NCBI GenBank assembly: GCA_008638375.1 | Contig: CM018038.1 | Span: 17,000,985-17,064,984, forward strand | Source of the DNA: Nyssa sinensis | Lineage: Eukaryota; Streptophyta; Magnoliopsida; Cornales; Nyssaceae | DNA: 64,000 nt | Reading direction: 5' to 3' | Part shown: positions 35,608 to 48,198 of the stretch, piece by piece | How the letters are laid out: each line of letters starts with the position of its first letter | Numbering within the stretch: the first letter of the stretch is position 1 | The notes under the pieces: model-generated | What the model was told of the DNA's origin: nothing | The model's input: only the letters and a program-made list of their open reading frames with translations | Database searches by the model: none | Translations under genes and position numbers: made by a program

Positions 35608-37270
35608 TTAATTTTTTTTTAAGATGGTTGGTTTTTTTTTCCTCGGAATTTGCTTCTGTCTCTTGTAAAAATCTTTAAGATTCTCATCATTTTCAATTTT
35701 GATCGGTTCCTTTTCATTTGGCTTGGAGTTATTGACGTCTTCATCTTCAATCAGGATTGGTTCAACTTCATCAATTGCTTTAACAATTTTCTTCTTTAGT
35801 TTCCTCTTCTTCTTTGTTTCATGGTTTTCTTCTTCTTTGATTTTTACAAAGTTATCTCCTTGTGCAGCTTCAATTCCTTGTGCAATTATTGTTAGAGTTT
35901 GACCTGCGGCAGAATGGGCTACTCTATTTGAATTAAACAAAAATTTGTATTGTATCAACTTGTATGAAACCATTTTTCTCTAAAAAGGGGATTTGAACTT
36001 ATCCTGTATTGAAATGCAAGTATAAATGTAACCTCTTGTTTAATATATAAATATTGTGCTAATATTGAATTTATTTTTGATTGCGTACTGAGTTTATGTA
36101 GTCTAAAACTGTGCAACCAATAAGAGAAGTTGCCGACTCATCAAATAAGATTACAGTAGCTTTATCATTACCATCAATGACTTTGAGCTTGATATGGTAC
36201 CTATAATTTTTATGGAACTTATCAGATGGTAAAGTAATAAATTCCTATCATAGGCTACTTAGGAGGACTTTGGGTAACTGATTTGTATTACCTGGGGATG
36301 GATTCTGCATTTTTGCTATCACATATGTAACATTCAAGTCCTTCTCTTGTTTCTATGAGCCTTTTGTTGCAGACTTTGCAGCTATCGTATCATGGTTGAT
36401 CGTTGTTTTCAACATCATCTATGGTCGCTTGGAAATAATATAAAGTGTTCTGTAAATCAATTTATCTAGTTAGGATAAGATGTAACTATAATAATTGATA
36501 TAAAAGACTATGTTTACCTCCATTGTAGATGATGGGTTGATCAACAAGTCTCAAATATTTATTTCCTTTGCTTGTTTGATTTTCTTTTCAATTGCTAATT
36601 GCTGAACATCTATTTTATTCGTGGATGAAGAGTGCAACCTATATTTTTTTACATAATTGTATTGTAATAATGTGCAATATATTATTGACAATATTAGTTT
36701 TGTTATTTTTTTCAAACGAAAATATATATTACCAATTTTTCAATTTTTAAACTTGTATACAATGTGGATCAAATTGTATTTTTGACATATTCGTGGTTGA
36801 AAGTTGGAATTGAGCTGGTTCAATATAATAAATATGTAAATTAATTTTAGATTTGTATTGTAAGTTCGCATAATTAACAAATATGTATGTTATTTATTAT
36901 ACATGGAAGCATACCTTGATACGTGGCTCCATTGGGATTTGAAACAATAATAATTTGCTTTTTGTCAGAATTTTTCTCAAGCATTTGCCCTTTATTTAGA
37001 GCCATGTCGCCCCAAAGAGTTATTGGAAGTGAATCAAGCCTGTAAAAGATATATGTTGGAATTTATTTATTAATATAACATAATGGTTTTAGTTTTATAA
37101 TGAAAATGAGTACTTACTCTTTGTTCATAACAGTAATCTCTCTTTTGTGCGTTTCTCCACCATTTTTCTTTTTTATGATGTAACTTTGTTCAACACTGCT
37201 GACAAATCCAAAGATATCTGTATATTATAATAATATTAGCTTTGTGTAACAATGAGCATTCTATACATCC

Positions 37271-37312
<42 letters not shown>

Positions 37313-37850
37313 CTGTCTGACTTACCGACATGTGAGTTTATCTCAATATGTTTTTGGACTTTTTTGAATTTCACAAATTCATCTGCAAATATATGTGCAT
37401 TAAATGTTAATGTTGTCTCTCGGACATCAGTATGAGGTTGCAGAACCAATTTGAGGGACGAGTAGACATTGGCAAATTTCTCATTAGGCTTCTTCGCTAT
37501 ACCGTTAGAGATTAGATAAGCCTTACTATGCTGGAATATTCCTTCAAATTTCCTTACTTCTTCGTTAAACATGACGGCTTGAATTTTTGTTCCTTATGAT
37601 AGATTAATTAAAAAATAAATGAGTTAATATATAATCAGGAATAAATATAAGATAAATAGTGATTTGAAAAATAACACAACTTTTTTTAACTAACCATATT
37701 ATCTACAAGGATCATCTTCCAAATCTTGCCATTATTTTGAACATTATTGACAGTCTCAATGGTTCCTTGTCGTAACACCATTACTTCAATTGTCCATATT
37801 TTTTGGTTGGGTTGCAATGAGTTGTTGGGAATTATACTTTCAACAGACAT
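35608..37850 (-). pseudogene. RPA1-like (replication protein A 70 kDa) multi-exon pseudogene
   Basis: Exon-like blocks on -: 37850-37695 (QKIWTIEVMVLRQGTIETVN, the DBD-A edge), 37592-37326 (IQAVMFNEEVRKFEGIFQHS, KAYLISNGIAKKPNEKF), 37217-37118 (IFGFVSSVEQSYIIKKKNG, ETHKREITVMN), 37039-36915 (LDSLPITLWGDMALNKGQ), 36638-36518, 36449-36292 (YYFQATIDD, then zinc-ribbon cysteines CKVC...CYIC), 36200-36089 (YRYHIKLKVIDGNDKATVIL, FDESATSLIGC) and a lysine/glutamate-rich last part 35973-35608. This is the OB-fold order of RPA1 DNA-binding domains A-B-C. Defects: TGA in 36638-36518 (NI-stop-DLL), TGA for W in QP-stop-YDSC, and a one-base phase mismatch between the first two exons. Plant Helitrons often encode RPA1-like proteins, so it may be element-derived rather than a host copy. 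Confidence 0.75.
37274..37311. repeat. (AT)n microsatellite, about 19 units
   Basis: A perfect AT/TA run at the donor side of the second intron of the RPA1-like pseudogene. Confidence 0.95.
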
Positions 37851-38840
37851 TGTCAGTGACTGGGAATAATGTTAGCATCATAAGTATATAAAAAGTGAAG
37901 GAGTATAGATGATATTAGGAAGAATACATGGATAATTAATTGAACAAAAAAAATGATTATATAAAAACACCTATGTAGTTAATATTATACATGTATGAGT
38001 TCGTTTTTGCTTTGAACTTAAAGTGCCATAATCATAAAGAGAGCATTTAAGAATTATATAGAATTTTCAATATCAGATAGTGGAATAAATATGCCCCCAC
38101 GAGACTTATAGGGCAACGTTCTAAAAATTGGACAAGTCACAATCACAAAAAATCAGAAATGGTCAATTTACGTTTGTCTGATCCAAGTATCCGATTGTTG
38201 GTTTTGCATCATTATAGTAGAGTGTCATTGGATGAACACATTAACACGTGGTATACCAAACCCACCAAAGAATATATCATGTTTAGTGATTCCAAACATG
38301 TCCACCATGTATTCAACTACATATAGTTTTTATGCGATAAGAATTTGCCATGACTTGAACTATGAAATGTGGAAGAAACTGTAGAAGAAATTGTGAATAA
38401 TCTAAATCTTATGCAACGACAAAAGTAGAGATAGTTCATGACTAAATGCACAAATGAAACATTTCATATATAATAATTAATGATCCAACTTTACACTAAA
38501 TGACCATCAACAAAAGAATACATATAACTAAAATAACAGGTTTACTAAAGAAATAATTTCATATTACATAAAGAATCAAAAAATGTAAAAGAGGGTATAA
38601 AATCAACTCAAGGTTGAGAACAAGGTGGGAGGACCATTTCTGGGATAGAAATACACCCAACTCAAAATAAAATAAAATACTTGACGACTAATTTCAAGGG
38701 CATTAACTGGAGTATTTATTTGTGCAGGTAATAGGCTTGAGGAAAAGAGGGAGAAAAAGCCACAAATGAAGGAGGGCACTGCATCTGTGACTCCAATTAA
38801 GGTAATGTGCTACATTAACAACCAGTTGCTAGATGTTTTT
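37851..38840. other. Non-coding flank of the RPA1-like pseudogene
   Basis: AT-rich, no exon supported. The putative Helitron 5' end (TC...) would be expected in or beyond this region, but I see no decisive TCTCTACTA-like terminus. Confidence 0.35.
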
Positions 38841-41800
38841 TGTCACGACCCGAAACCCACCTTGCGCGGATCTCGCATCGCGACCACCACCCTTCGGCCT
38901 AGAGGCCTTAGGGCAAGGCTCACATAAGCAACAGTATCGGATGGCGGTGCGGCCTTGGTTTGCGGAAGCGTGAAAAACTTTTTTCTTTTCTTTTCTTATT
39001 TAAAACTTTCGCACATCCGTTCAGTACTGCCGCTCTTCATAGCGGTACACATGAATATAACATCAAAGCATAATAAAATTCTAAATTTTTATATACAGTA
39101 CATATCCGGCTGCCCCTTGGGCTTAATACATAATTTCCAAAATCTATTACATCAAAACTTGACCATCTACGATCCTAGTATTTCCAAAAGTCCGTGATTA
39201 TAATAGCACCACTAGTCGTCATCCCTAAATGGAGCAAGGCTCCCATTCATCATTAATACCTGAAAAATGTTAGGGAATAGGGTGAGCTTCAAGAAGCCCA
39301 GTGAGTAATTCCTGCATTTGTCATGGGGTTTCAATTGGTAGTGGTTTCGTTCATAAGAGTTTATAAAATACTCACTACCAATTGCTCGTATATTTTGAAC
39401 ATGGAGTACATGCATTCTTCATAAAGATAGCTTTGAAGCATTTAAAGAATTCAAGCTAAACATATATTTCTTTAAATAGAGTATATGCATTTCAAAACAT
39501 ATAAACATGCATAGTGAAAAATGGGGGTAAAACCTACTTCCATTTTCAAAATCATTTGTCATCTTTTCACTTTCATTAATGGAATCTCTTTCGAACCAGA
39601 CTCCCGTTTTACGTATACGTGAAGATATCTCATTTCTTGGGGGATTAGATCCTGCTACCTGGCATTTCACATGACAAGTCAATTGAGTTTCGAAGAAACA
39701 CAAAATCCTGACTATATGGTGTTTGACAGGTCAATTGAGTTTCGAAGAAACCCAAAATCCTGCTTGTGTGCTTATGCACCATTATCTAGTAAAACATTTA
39801 TCACATAGCTTCTTCACATAGATACTTTTCATGATTATTTAAAACATGTAGCATATAACTTTTGCAATAGAAGTTCAAATACTTGGAATAATCAAATTCA
39901 GAATATTTAAGGAAATTGACATTTTACTCAGGCATGATAAATATTTCGAAGAAAATAACTATATATAAAAATATTTACTGAGCATGTTCAATTGCTTCAC
40001 ATAACTTGAACTTAAAACATTATTCAAATTCGTGGAGTTAAATCTCCACTTCAAATGCAGGGTTACTCACCTTGTTTCCCCCGAGTTAGCGCTACTGGTG
40101 AGCTTTCCCTTTTGCCTTTGTAGCTCCTAGAAATAAAATTCATCAAGACTTCAATTAATTCCTCATTTACCTCAAATCATCGATGCTCTTCATTTAATCT
40201 TAGACCCGACGTATCCTAATTTCCTAGGATTGGTCTTACTGGTCTACTTGTGGTGACTTAATAAATTTTTATTTTTCACGTGACTTATTTTTTCGTACCT
40301 ATTTTGGTATTTTGGACAACACCGTTGGACTCGGAACGTCGAAAAAAGTCAATTTTGACCCTCTCGACTTTTTATTTGGCTTTAGGCATATGCAAAGGCA
40401 AAATGGTAATTTACTTTTCTTGCCCCGGACCTATCATGGTCCTCAAAATATTCCACATATCTTATACGTAAATTTTTAAGTCTTTTGGACTCCATTTGGC
40501 ATCTGCTTTTGATCATAGGGACATATCAATCATTTTGCATTTTGTACGTTGACTGTTCCGGGGTCTTATTTAGCTCCTAAATTTTCATAATTATGCTTAT
40601 AACCATTAATTTGTGGCCTTTACTGGTATTCAGGGGTATTTTGATCATTTATATTTTATGACATTCTGATCCTGAATCATTATTTAGTCATATATACAAG
40701 TTCCCAATTATTTGGACTTCTATTGCTATCAATTTCGTCCAATTTGGATTTCATTTGGGCTTCGTATTGTATTAAGGGCAATTTGGTAATTTCACATGTT
40801 GTGTAGCTAAATTTTTTGGGACCTCGGCTCATAAAATGGGCCTCACCATTAGGTCCAGAATGTCTGACATAGTTAAATTGGACTATCTTTCATGTTTATT
40901 TGGCCTTGGGTATCATTAGGGGCAATACAGTCATTTACCATTTGTGTGTCTTTATTATTCGAGACTTAATTTCTCAAACTGGACTCCACCATTGAGTCTG
41001 GAATGCCCAAAATAGTAGAAATACCCTATTCATTTATTTTATTTGGATTTCGTTTGACTCATTTAGTTTCCAAGAGTAAAATAATCATTTCACCCATTTA
41101 ATAAAATAATTAAATAAATTATTTTATTATTTATTTATTTTTCAGGGGCCTAATTAAATTAATTTTCCAAAATTTGGGCCACAACAGAATTTATAAAAGT
41201 TTGAGGGGTCAAACCGTAATTAAACAAGAAGTCTTGGGGTCATAAACTAATTTCAGAAAAGTTTGGGATTCAAAACAGAATTTTAGAAGAAAAAAAAAAG
41301 GTTCAGAACCATCCGGTTTTAGGGTTCAATCAGTTGAATCGGTCCAAAACCCTTAAAACCATCTGGTTCACTTCCCTTCACTGCATCATGCTGACATCGC
41401 GATGACATCAGCTTCATTAAACAAAACGGCAGCGTTTTGTTTAAGTTAAGATCCGTTTTAAACGATCAGGAGTCGAACTAATTTTTGACCTGATACCCGA
41501 CCCACGACACTGTTCATCGTCTTCCTCATCGAGGGAGACGCGAACAGTCTAAACCCTAAACGTTTCTCCTCAATTTCGTGGGTTTTCAGCCATCGATTCT
41601 CACTGTTTTCATCTCTAAACCATTACTGGAAGGTTTGTACGTGTTTTGGCATTCATTTCGTGGCTTGAAACAAGCTCAAAAGCTTGATCCAAGCTTTGGT
41701 GAATAATCAGGCCATACAACTTCAGTTCTCAACCAAATGTGATAATTTTTGGTTTGTTGTCACCGCAAGATTATAGGGATTGTTATCTCATTCATAAAAC

Positions 41801-43271
41801 TAAGATTGAGGTTTGGTTTGAGATGTCACAAGTCAAACCCGCGACCTGCAACTCCAATTTTAGGGCTCATTTTTGAGCCATTTCCCTAGATTCTTGTTGC
41901 GTTGTGCCACTTTCTCTTCCTAGTTTCAATCCTCATACCTAAATCGAGGTTTTCTTCAAGTCGACTCAGACCCAGTTCAGGTAAGGTCCTTTAATGGCGA
42001 CCTTCACAGGTTTGGTGTTCTAGGGCTGGTTCAGGGTCTAAGTTTCATGCTTTAATCAAGTTAACTATCTCTAAATGCCACACATACATTTAAAAAGGCT
42101 AAACAGTTTGGACAGTGGGAGGTTTTAGAAAGGAAAATTTCTTTGAGTTAATGGTTATGATGTGTCCCAAACTCCAAACTTCAAGGTTTATTTTTCCTTA
42201 TCTTCCCCTGAAACCACACTATACATGCATGCATGAAACAAGGAACAAAACAACTTGTTTATATATAAATCTTAGAGAGAATCTGAGAGGTTTTGAAATT
42301 TTACCCTTTAACTGTGGGCTTCCCTCCTACTCCTTCTTAGTTAGTTTGGATTTGAGGTCTCCTTCAGGTCAGGCACAACTTCCCTTCCTTCTTGTGTTCT
42401 TCCAACAGACATACACACACATGCACTTGTATTCACACACATTTGTCTCTCTTTCTTTCTCTAGCCTTTCTCTAGTTTCTCTCTCTAACTCTCTACATCC
42501 GTACACAAAACACACACACACTATTCTAATTTCACACACATCACACCTTTTTGACTGAATTGAATTATAATTTCTATGCACACCTATACATATACATATA
42601 TGCATACACTTGTAGGGCTTTAGGTGTGATGATGTAGGCTAATACAGGAGCTGATGTGGGATGATGTGGGCTGATGTGGAGGGGTTCAGTTCATGATGAG
42701 GGGTTTCCATGTATAGCCATTGGCCAATTTGGGAGGTGGGCTTAGCTAAAATTGGGCTTATATATAATTCTGTTGTATATTTAGGCACAAGGATGTTGGC
42801 AGCCCACTTGGTAACTTTTTGGGTGTTTAAAGTCTTGCCCTACTTGGTCATGAGTTCAAATCCCCTTGGCCTCACTTTTGGGCATTTGTTTCCTATTTGG
42901 GGCTTATGCCTTGTTTGGTTGTCGCAGAATTCCGTTTTAGCTATTTCCTCCCTAATTTCTTTTCTGTTGCTCTTTTTTTGACGCTATTTCTTCCGGTCGT
43001 CTCCTATTTAGGGTAGCTTCAATGTCCAAGGTCTAGTGTCGGTTATTATTTTTCACTTGTGATTTCAAATTTAATATTTACTCTTTCATGTACCGATTTT
43101 ATAAATCTTAGTCGTATTTTATTTTTTTCGGAGTCAACCTTGATTTTTAAGGCCTCGAAATTATTTGAAATCGTCATCTATTTCCCGTTTAACTTTCTTA
43201 ATTATTCCTTTTGAGGTCACTAATTAATAATTAGTGACTTAATTTTCATTTAATTGGGTCGGGGTGTTAGA
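38841..43271. mobile_element. 4.4 kb gene-free element with TGTCACGACCC / GGGTCGGGGTGTTA ends
   Basis: Starts TGTCACGACCCGAAACCC and ends GGGTCGGGGTGTTAGA; the reverse complement of the end reads TAACACCCCGACCC, matching the start imperfectly. TTTTT lies directly outside both ends (38836-38840, 43272-43276), possibly a 5 bp target duplication but in T-rich DNA. No ORF of a known family. The interior contains a 52 bp-spaced direct duplication (GTCAATTGAGTTTCGAAGAA at 39678 and 39730), many in-order CCTTxTTTGGC... blocks at 40300-41100, and CA-rich microsatellite at 42400-42560. The ends and 5 bp flanks fit a very long solo LTR; a TIR element is the alternative. Confidence 0.5.
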
Positions 43272-43402
43272 TTTTTCTTCCCTTTTTCTGAAATGAAATA
43301 ATAATAAAGAACTAAAATTATGTAGGGAGTGATCCTTTGACCAACTATAATAGGATTTTGGTCATTTTTTATTAGTTTTCTAACTTATATAAAGCATACC
43401 AA

Positions 43403-44083
43403 TGTTAGGCCACAAACACAATTACCTAGTATATGAATTAATAAAGAAAATATTCACTCAAGACAAATACCAAGTCTACTAGTGAATTTAAATCAACACC
43501 AAAGCCAAGTATGTTTATAAAGCAATATATCAAACACTTAAAGAGCAGGAATAAGAATTCTCACATAAAAAAACACCAGAAATTACGTGGTTCGGCAAGA
43601 AAATCTCAACGTACATCCACGGGACAAACTCTGATCATTCCACTATATCAAAGTATGAATACAATGGTTTTCTATCTCAAGTTTATACCCAAAACAAGAG
43701 ATTAACTCGATAAAGAAGAAAAATACAGAGTTTCACCAAAGCTCAACAATCCCAAATTCTTACCACAAAGCCACCTTTAAACTATCAAGTTGAATAAAAA
43801 CGAACCCCCATTGTAGCCTCTTGCTCCAACAGATTTGAATGGAAGTGGCAGAAGTAGAAGAAAAATAGCTTCAGGACCAACCCTTCGTTTTTCCCTGTTT
43901 CTGCCTTTTTGCTCTCTGTAATTCTCTTTTTCCCCTCTCTTTCACGGCTAAAAAAAAACTAACCCATATATATCAAGGCAGATAGCATACTGCCTAGATT
44001 TTAGGAGAACAAATACAACTTGGGCCATGGGTTATTAAAGAACCCATATGGGCCAGGATCACAAACCAGCCCACTAACCAGCA
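43403..44083 (-). repeat. Copia 3' LTR (681 bp)
   Basis: On + it starts TGTTAGGCCACAAACAC and ends CCCACTAACCAGCA; matches 48199-48883 throughout with scattered substitutions. Confidence 0.97.
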
Positions 44084-44098
44084 ATCTCCCCCTCTAGG
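44084..44098 (-). other. Copia polypurine tract
   Basis: On - TAGAGGGGGAGAT directly precedes the 3' LTR; the priming site for plus-strand DNA synthesis. Confidence 0.85.
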
Positions 44099-44132
44099 CC
44101 CATGAGGTAGTAAAACCAAACAATGACTGCTC

Positions 44133-47100
44133 TCAATGAGAGTCCAAACCCATCAATCTTGAACAAAGCTCAAACTTTTCTCTAGGAATAGTCTTTGTCA
44201 TCATGTTGGAGGAATTCTTGTCTGTGTGAATCTTCTTAAGCTTCATAAGTTTTTTATCAATAACATCACGCAGCCAATGGTATCTCACATCAATGTGCTT
44301 TGTACGAGAATGATACGAAGTATTCTTAATCAGATCCATAGCACTCTGACTGTCATGGAAAACAACAAACTCGTCTTGCCTCAAACCCAGCTCGAGAAGA
44401 AATCTCTTCATCCATAACACTTCTTTTGTTGCTTCAGTTGCTGCAAGGTATTTTGCCTCTGTTGTAGACAAAGAGACACACTTTTGCAATTTGGACTGCC
44501 ATGATACAGCTCCCCTAGCAAAAGTGAACAAATGCCCAGAAGTCGACTTTCTACTATCAAAAGTCACCTGTCATGTCAGCATATGTAAAGCCTTCTAACA
44601 CTGGTTTTGAGCTCCCAAAACATAGGCACAACTTGGAACTACCCTTTAAATATCTAAAGATCCACTTCACAGCTTCCCAATGCTCTTTTCCTGGATTAGA
44701 GAGAAATCTACTCACTACACCAACAACATGAGCAATGTTTGGCCGTGTACAAACCATGGCATACATAAGACTCCCCACAGCAGAGGAGTAAGGAATAGAT
44801 GCCAATTTTTCCTTTTCTTTAGTAGTAAATGGACGTGAGCTTCTACTAAGCTTAAAATGACTGGCAATAGGCGTCCTAACTGACTTAGCATTTTTCATGT
44901 TGAATCTTTCAAATACCCGTTCAACATACTTCTCCTGTAACAACTACAGCTTCTTGGCTAACCTATCATGATGAATTTGCATGCCCAAAATTTGTCGTGC
45001 AGGCCCCAAGTTTTTCATGTCAAAAGATTTAAACAAATCTTGTTTCAACTCACCAATCATCTTCTTGTTCGGTTCCACAATTAACATGTCATCCACATAT
45101 AACAACAGAATAATAAAATTGCCATCTGTAAATTTTCTAAAATAAACACAGCGATCTGCATCAGTTCTTTTGTACTCATGACTCACCATGAATGAGTCAA
45201 ACTTCTTGTATCATTGCCTTGGAGCTTGCTTCAGCCCATAAAGACTTTTCTTCAGCTTGCAAACCATGTGTTCTTTCCCTTTCACCTCAAACCCTTCAGG
45301 TTGAGTCATGTAAATCTCTTCCTTCAAATCACCATGGAGGAATGTTTTCTTCACATCCAACTGTTCTAACTCAAGGTCCATGCTAGCTACTAAACCCAGA
45401 ACAACTCTGATAGAAGTCATCTTCACAACTGGAGAGAAAATCTCATCAAAGTCAATCTTTTTTTTTTTTGCCCAAAGCCTTTAACAACTAATCTTGCTTT
45501 GCATTTTAGTAATTTCCCAGCATTGTCCTTCTTAAGCTTAAACACCTATTTGTTTTTCAATGCTTTCTTTCCTTTTGGAAGTTCCACCAACTCATAGGTA
45601 TTATTCTTCTGTAGAGAATTCATTTCTTCATACATAGCATTCATTCAGCTCTTCTTGTCCTCATGAGATTGTACTTCTTAGAAGCTCTCTGGCTCCCCCT
45701 CATTAGTAAGCATAATAAACTCAGAACTTGAGTATTTTGTAGATGGTCGGTGCTCTCTGGTAAACTTTCTAACTTGAGTTTCCACAGGTTCTTGCTGATG
45801 AGGCTGCTTCCCCTGCTTAACAGTCTCTTCCTCTGGCATTTCAACCTCATTATCTAACTCTAACATATCATCAGTCATCAACGGTGTCTCATCTCTAACA
45901 GGTTCCTCCTGTACCTCTCCCCCATCTTCAGCATGCTCTAATGGAGGAGTATTATGTGTGAGATCAACAACAATATCAACTGTACACTTGGGTTTCTCAA
46001 TTCTCTCTTCACCTGAAAAAGTCTTGTCTTCATGAAAGACCACATCCCTGCTTCTTACAACCTTCCTCTTCACTGGATCCCATAACTTGTATCCAAACTC
46101 CTCATTTCCATATCCTAAGAAAATACAAGGAAAAGCCTTGCCATCAAGCTTCGATCTCTGTTTCTTTGGTACATGTGCAAAAGCCTTGCAACCAAATACC
46201 TTCAAATGGTTATAGAAAATATCCTTCCCTGTCCACACTCTCTCAGGAATGTCAAATCCCAATGGAATTGAAGGAGATCGGTTAATTAAGTAGTAGGCAG
46301 TGAGGACTGCTTCACCTCAAAAACTCTTGGGTAGCTCACCCATTCTCAACATGCATCTAACCTTTTCAACAATAGTGCGATTCATCCCTTCTGCTGCACC
46401 ATTATGTTGTGGTGTGCCGGGTACTGTCTTCTCATGCCTAATCCCATTTTTAGAACAATAGCTCCCAAATGACTTGGAGGTGTACTCCCCACCATTATCA
46501 GTTCGAAGACACTTTAGAATCTTATTTGTCTCTCTTTCTACCATAGCGTGAAACTGCTGAAAGATCTCAAACACTTGATCTTTAGTCTTTAGCAAATAAG
46601 CCCAGACTTTTCTTGATGCATCATCAATGAAAGTAACAAGTACCCGTTATCACTCAAAGACTCCACCTCAATGGGTCCATAAACATCAGATTAAACCAAT
46701 TCCAAAACATTAGTTTTATTTGTAGATGATTTGGAAAATGAGACTCTATGATGTTTACCAAATAAACAATGATCACAAGGGTTAAGAACTTTACCTTTAG
46801 CAAAGGGAATGAAGGATTTCTTTGCTAATATTCGCAACCCTTTTTTCACTCATGTGACCCAAACGCTTATGCCACAAATTTGGAGATATACCATCTTCAA
46901 TGGAATTCAACCTATCTCTATACACCTTCAAATTTGTCTTGTAGAGTGCACAACAAGCCTTGCCTCTTGCAACAACAAGAGACCCCTTTGTAAGCTTCCA
47001 AATACCATTGTTAAAGTAGTTCACATATCCTTCTCGGTTCAAAGCAATACCGTAGATTAGATTAAGTCTCAAATTAGGAACATGTCGCACATCCCTCAAA

Positions 47101-47183
47101 GTCATCGTGCAGCCAACATTAGTGCGTATGCAAACATCACCAATACCAACAATTTTTGAATAACTTGTGTTACCCATCATCAC
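44133..47183 (-). pseudogene. Copia pol remnant (protease-integrase-RT-RNase H)
   Basis: Read on - in broken frames. 47183-46797: protease end and pre-integrase zinc region (LWHKRLGHMSEKRV). 46595-46317: integrase core (CLRTDNGGEYTSKSFG, PGTPQHNGAAEGMNRT; the DNGGEY aspartate and the late glutamate region are present). 46262-45678: integrase C-terminal extension (VFGCKAFAHVPKKQRSKLD). 45426-45211 and 45189-44944: RT (LDVKKTFLHGDLKEEIYM, FIILLLYVDDMLIV with the YVDD catalytic motif). 44943-44557 and 44567-44133: connection and RNase H (SAVGSLMYAM, STTEAKYLAATEATKEVLW, KHIDVRYHWLRD). At least six frame breaks or stops, so no polyprotein can be made. Confidence 0.95.
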
Positions 47184-47264
47184 TGTACCAAAGTCCCCTG
47201 CCTTATACGATGTGAAGAATTCTTTATTGTAGGTAGCATGGTAAGAAACACCTGTGTCTACTAC

Positions 47265-48144
47265 CTACTCAATCTCATTACCAGCATGTAAACACTCTTC
47301 TTCTCCACAAGATAAGACCACTACTTCATCAGCTTCAAAAGTAGCTGTAGTGTTCTTTTCTTCATTCTTCTTCTGATTGTTGTTTTCTTCTTTCTGTTCC
47401 CTTTTCCAGGCATAGCAATTTTTCCTCATGTGCCCCTCTTTACCACAGTGATAACATTTTCCTTTTTCAGTGGACTTTCCTCTAAATTGTGATCTTCTTT
47501 TGGATTTTCCATGTCCCTTGTAACCCCTGTTTTTGCTTCTTCCCCTGTTTTCACTGATAAGAGCTTGAGCATTGTCTGTATCTACTAGCTTTCTTCTTGT
47601 TTCTTCATTGAACAAACTACTACTGACTTGTCCCATGGATAGGTTACCATCAGGAGCAGAGTTACTCACAGTTACCACCAAGGTTTCCCAACTGTCCGGC
47701 AAGGAGCTCAATAATAGCAAGGCTTGTAACTCGTCCTCAATTACCATCTTCATTATGGCTAATTGGTTTACAACACTTTGGAACTCATTCAAGTGATCTG
47801 CAATAGGACCTCATTCTTTGAACTTCATGTTAACAAGCTTCCTAATTAAGAAAGCCTCGTTTGTCGCTGTCTTTTGTTCATATCTAGCCTCTAATTTCTT
47901 CCAAAGAACATGTGCATCGGTTCACGTGACTGAATACACTGTCATCTAACCACTATCTAATATTCCCAATAGTTTTCCTATGCAACCTCTTCCATTTTTC
48001 AGCATCCATGTCCTTTGGCTTGGCTGTGTCCCGTTCAATTGGTTCATACAAATCCTTACAGTAAAGAATGTCTTCCATCTTTGGCTTCCAAATCAACCAA
48101 TTCATGTTGTTAAGTTTAATCATTGTATTAGGACTTCCTTCCAT
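47265..48144 (-). pseudogene. Copia gag remnant with CCHC zinc knuckle
   Basis: The start MEGSPNTMIKLNNMNWLIWK (48144 on -) and KPMEDIL-like continuation are the gag N-terminus; the frame breaks near 47953. A second open block, 47792-47265, carries QLAIMKMVIEDELQALLLLS, then a basic region and the CCHC knuckle CYHCGKEGHMRKNC near its residue 136. Would form the nucleocapsid if intact. Confidence 0.93.
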
Positions 48145-48180
48145 ATTAATTCAACACTAGATAACCACAATCCCAACCAA

Positions 48181-48196
48181 CCAAGCTCTAATACCA
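48181..48196 (-). other. Copia primer binding site, initiator-Met tRNA type
   Basis: On - TGGTATTAGAGCTTGG lies two bases inside the 5' LTR. The canonical tRNA-iMet PBS is TGGTATCAGAGC, so there is one mismatch in 12. Confidence 0.85.
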
Positions 48197-48198
48197 CT

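Noticed and set aside
35699..35902. Plus-strand frame rich in S and F
   Set aside because: Shadow of the lysine/glutamate-rich - strand tail of the RPA1-like pseudogene.
42115..42605. 147-codon + strand frame and its antisense partner
   Set aside because: Driven by CA/CT microsatellite DNA inside the 38.8-43.3 kb element; low complexity.
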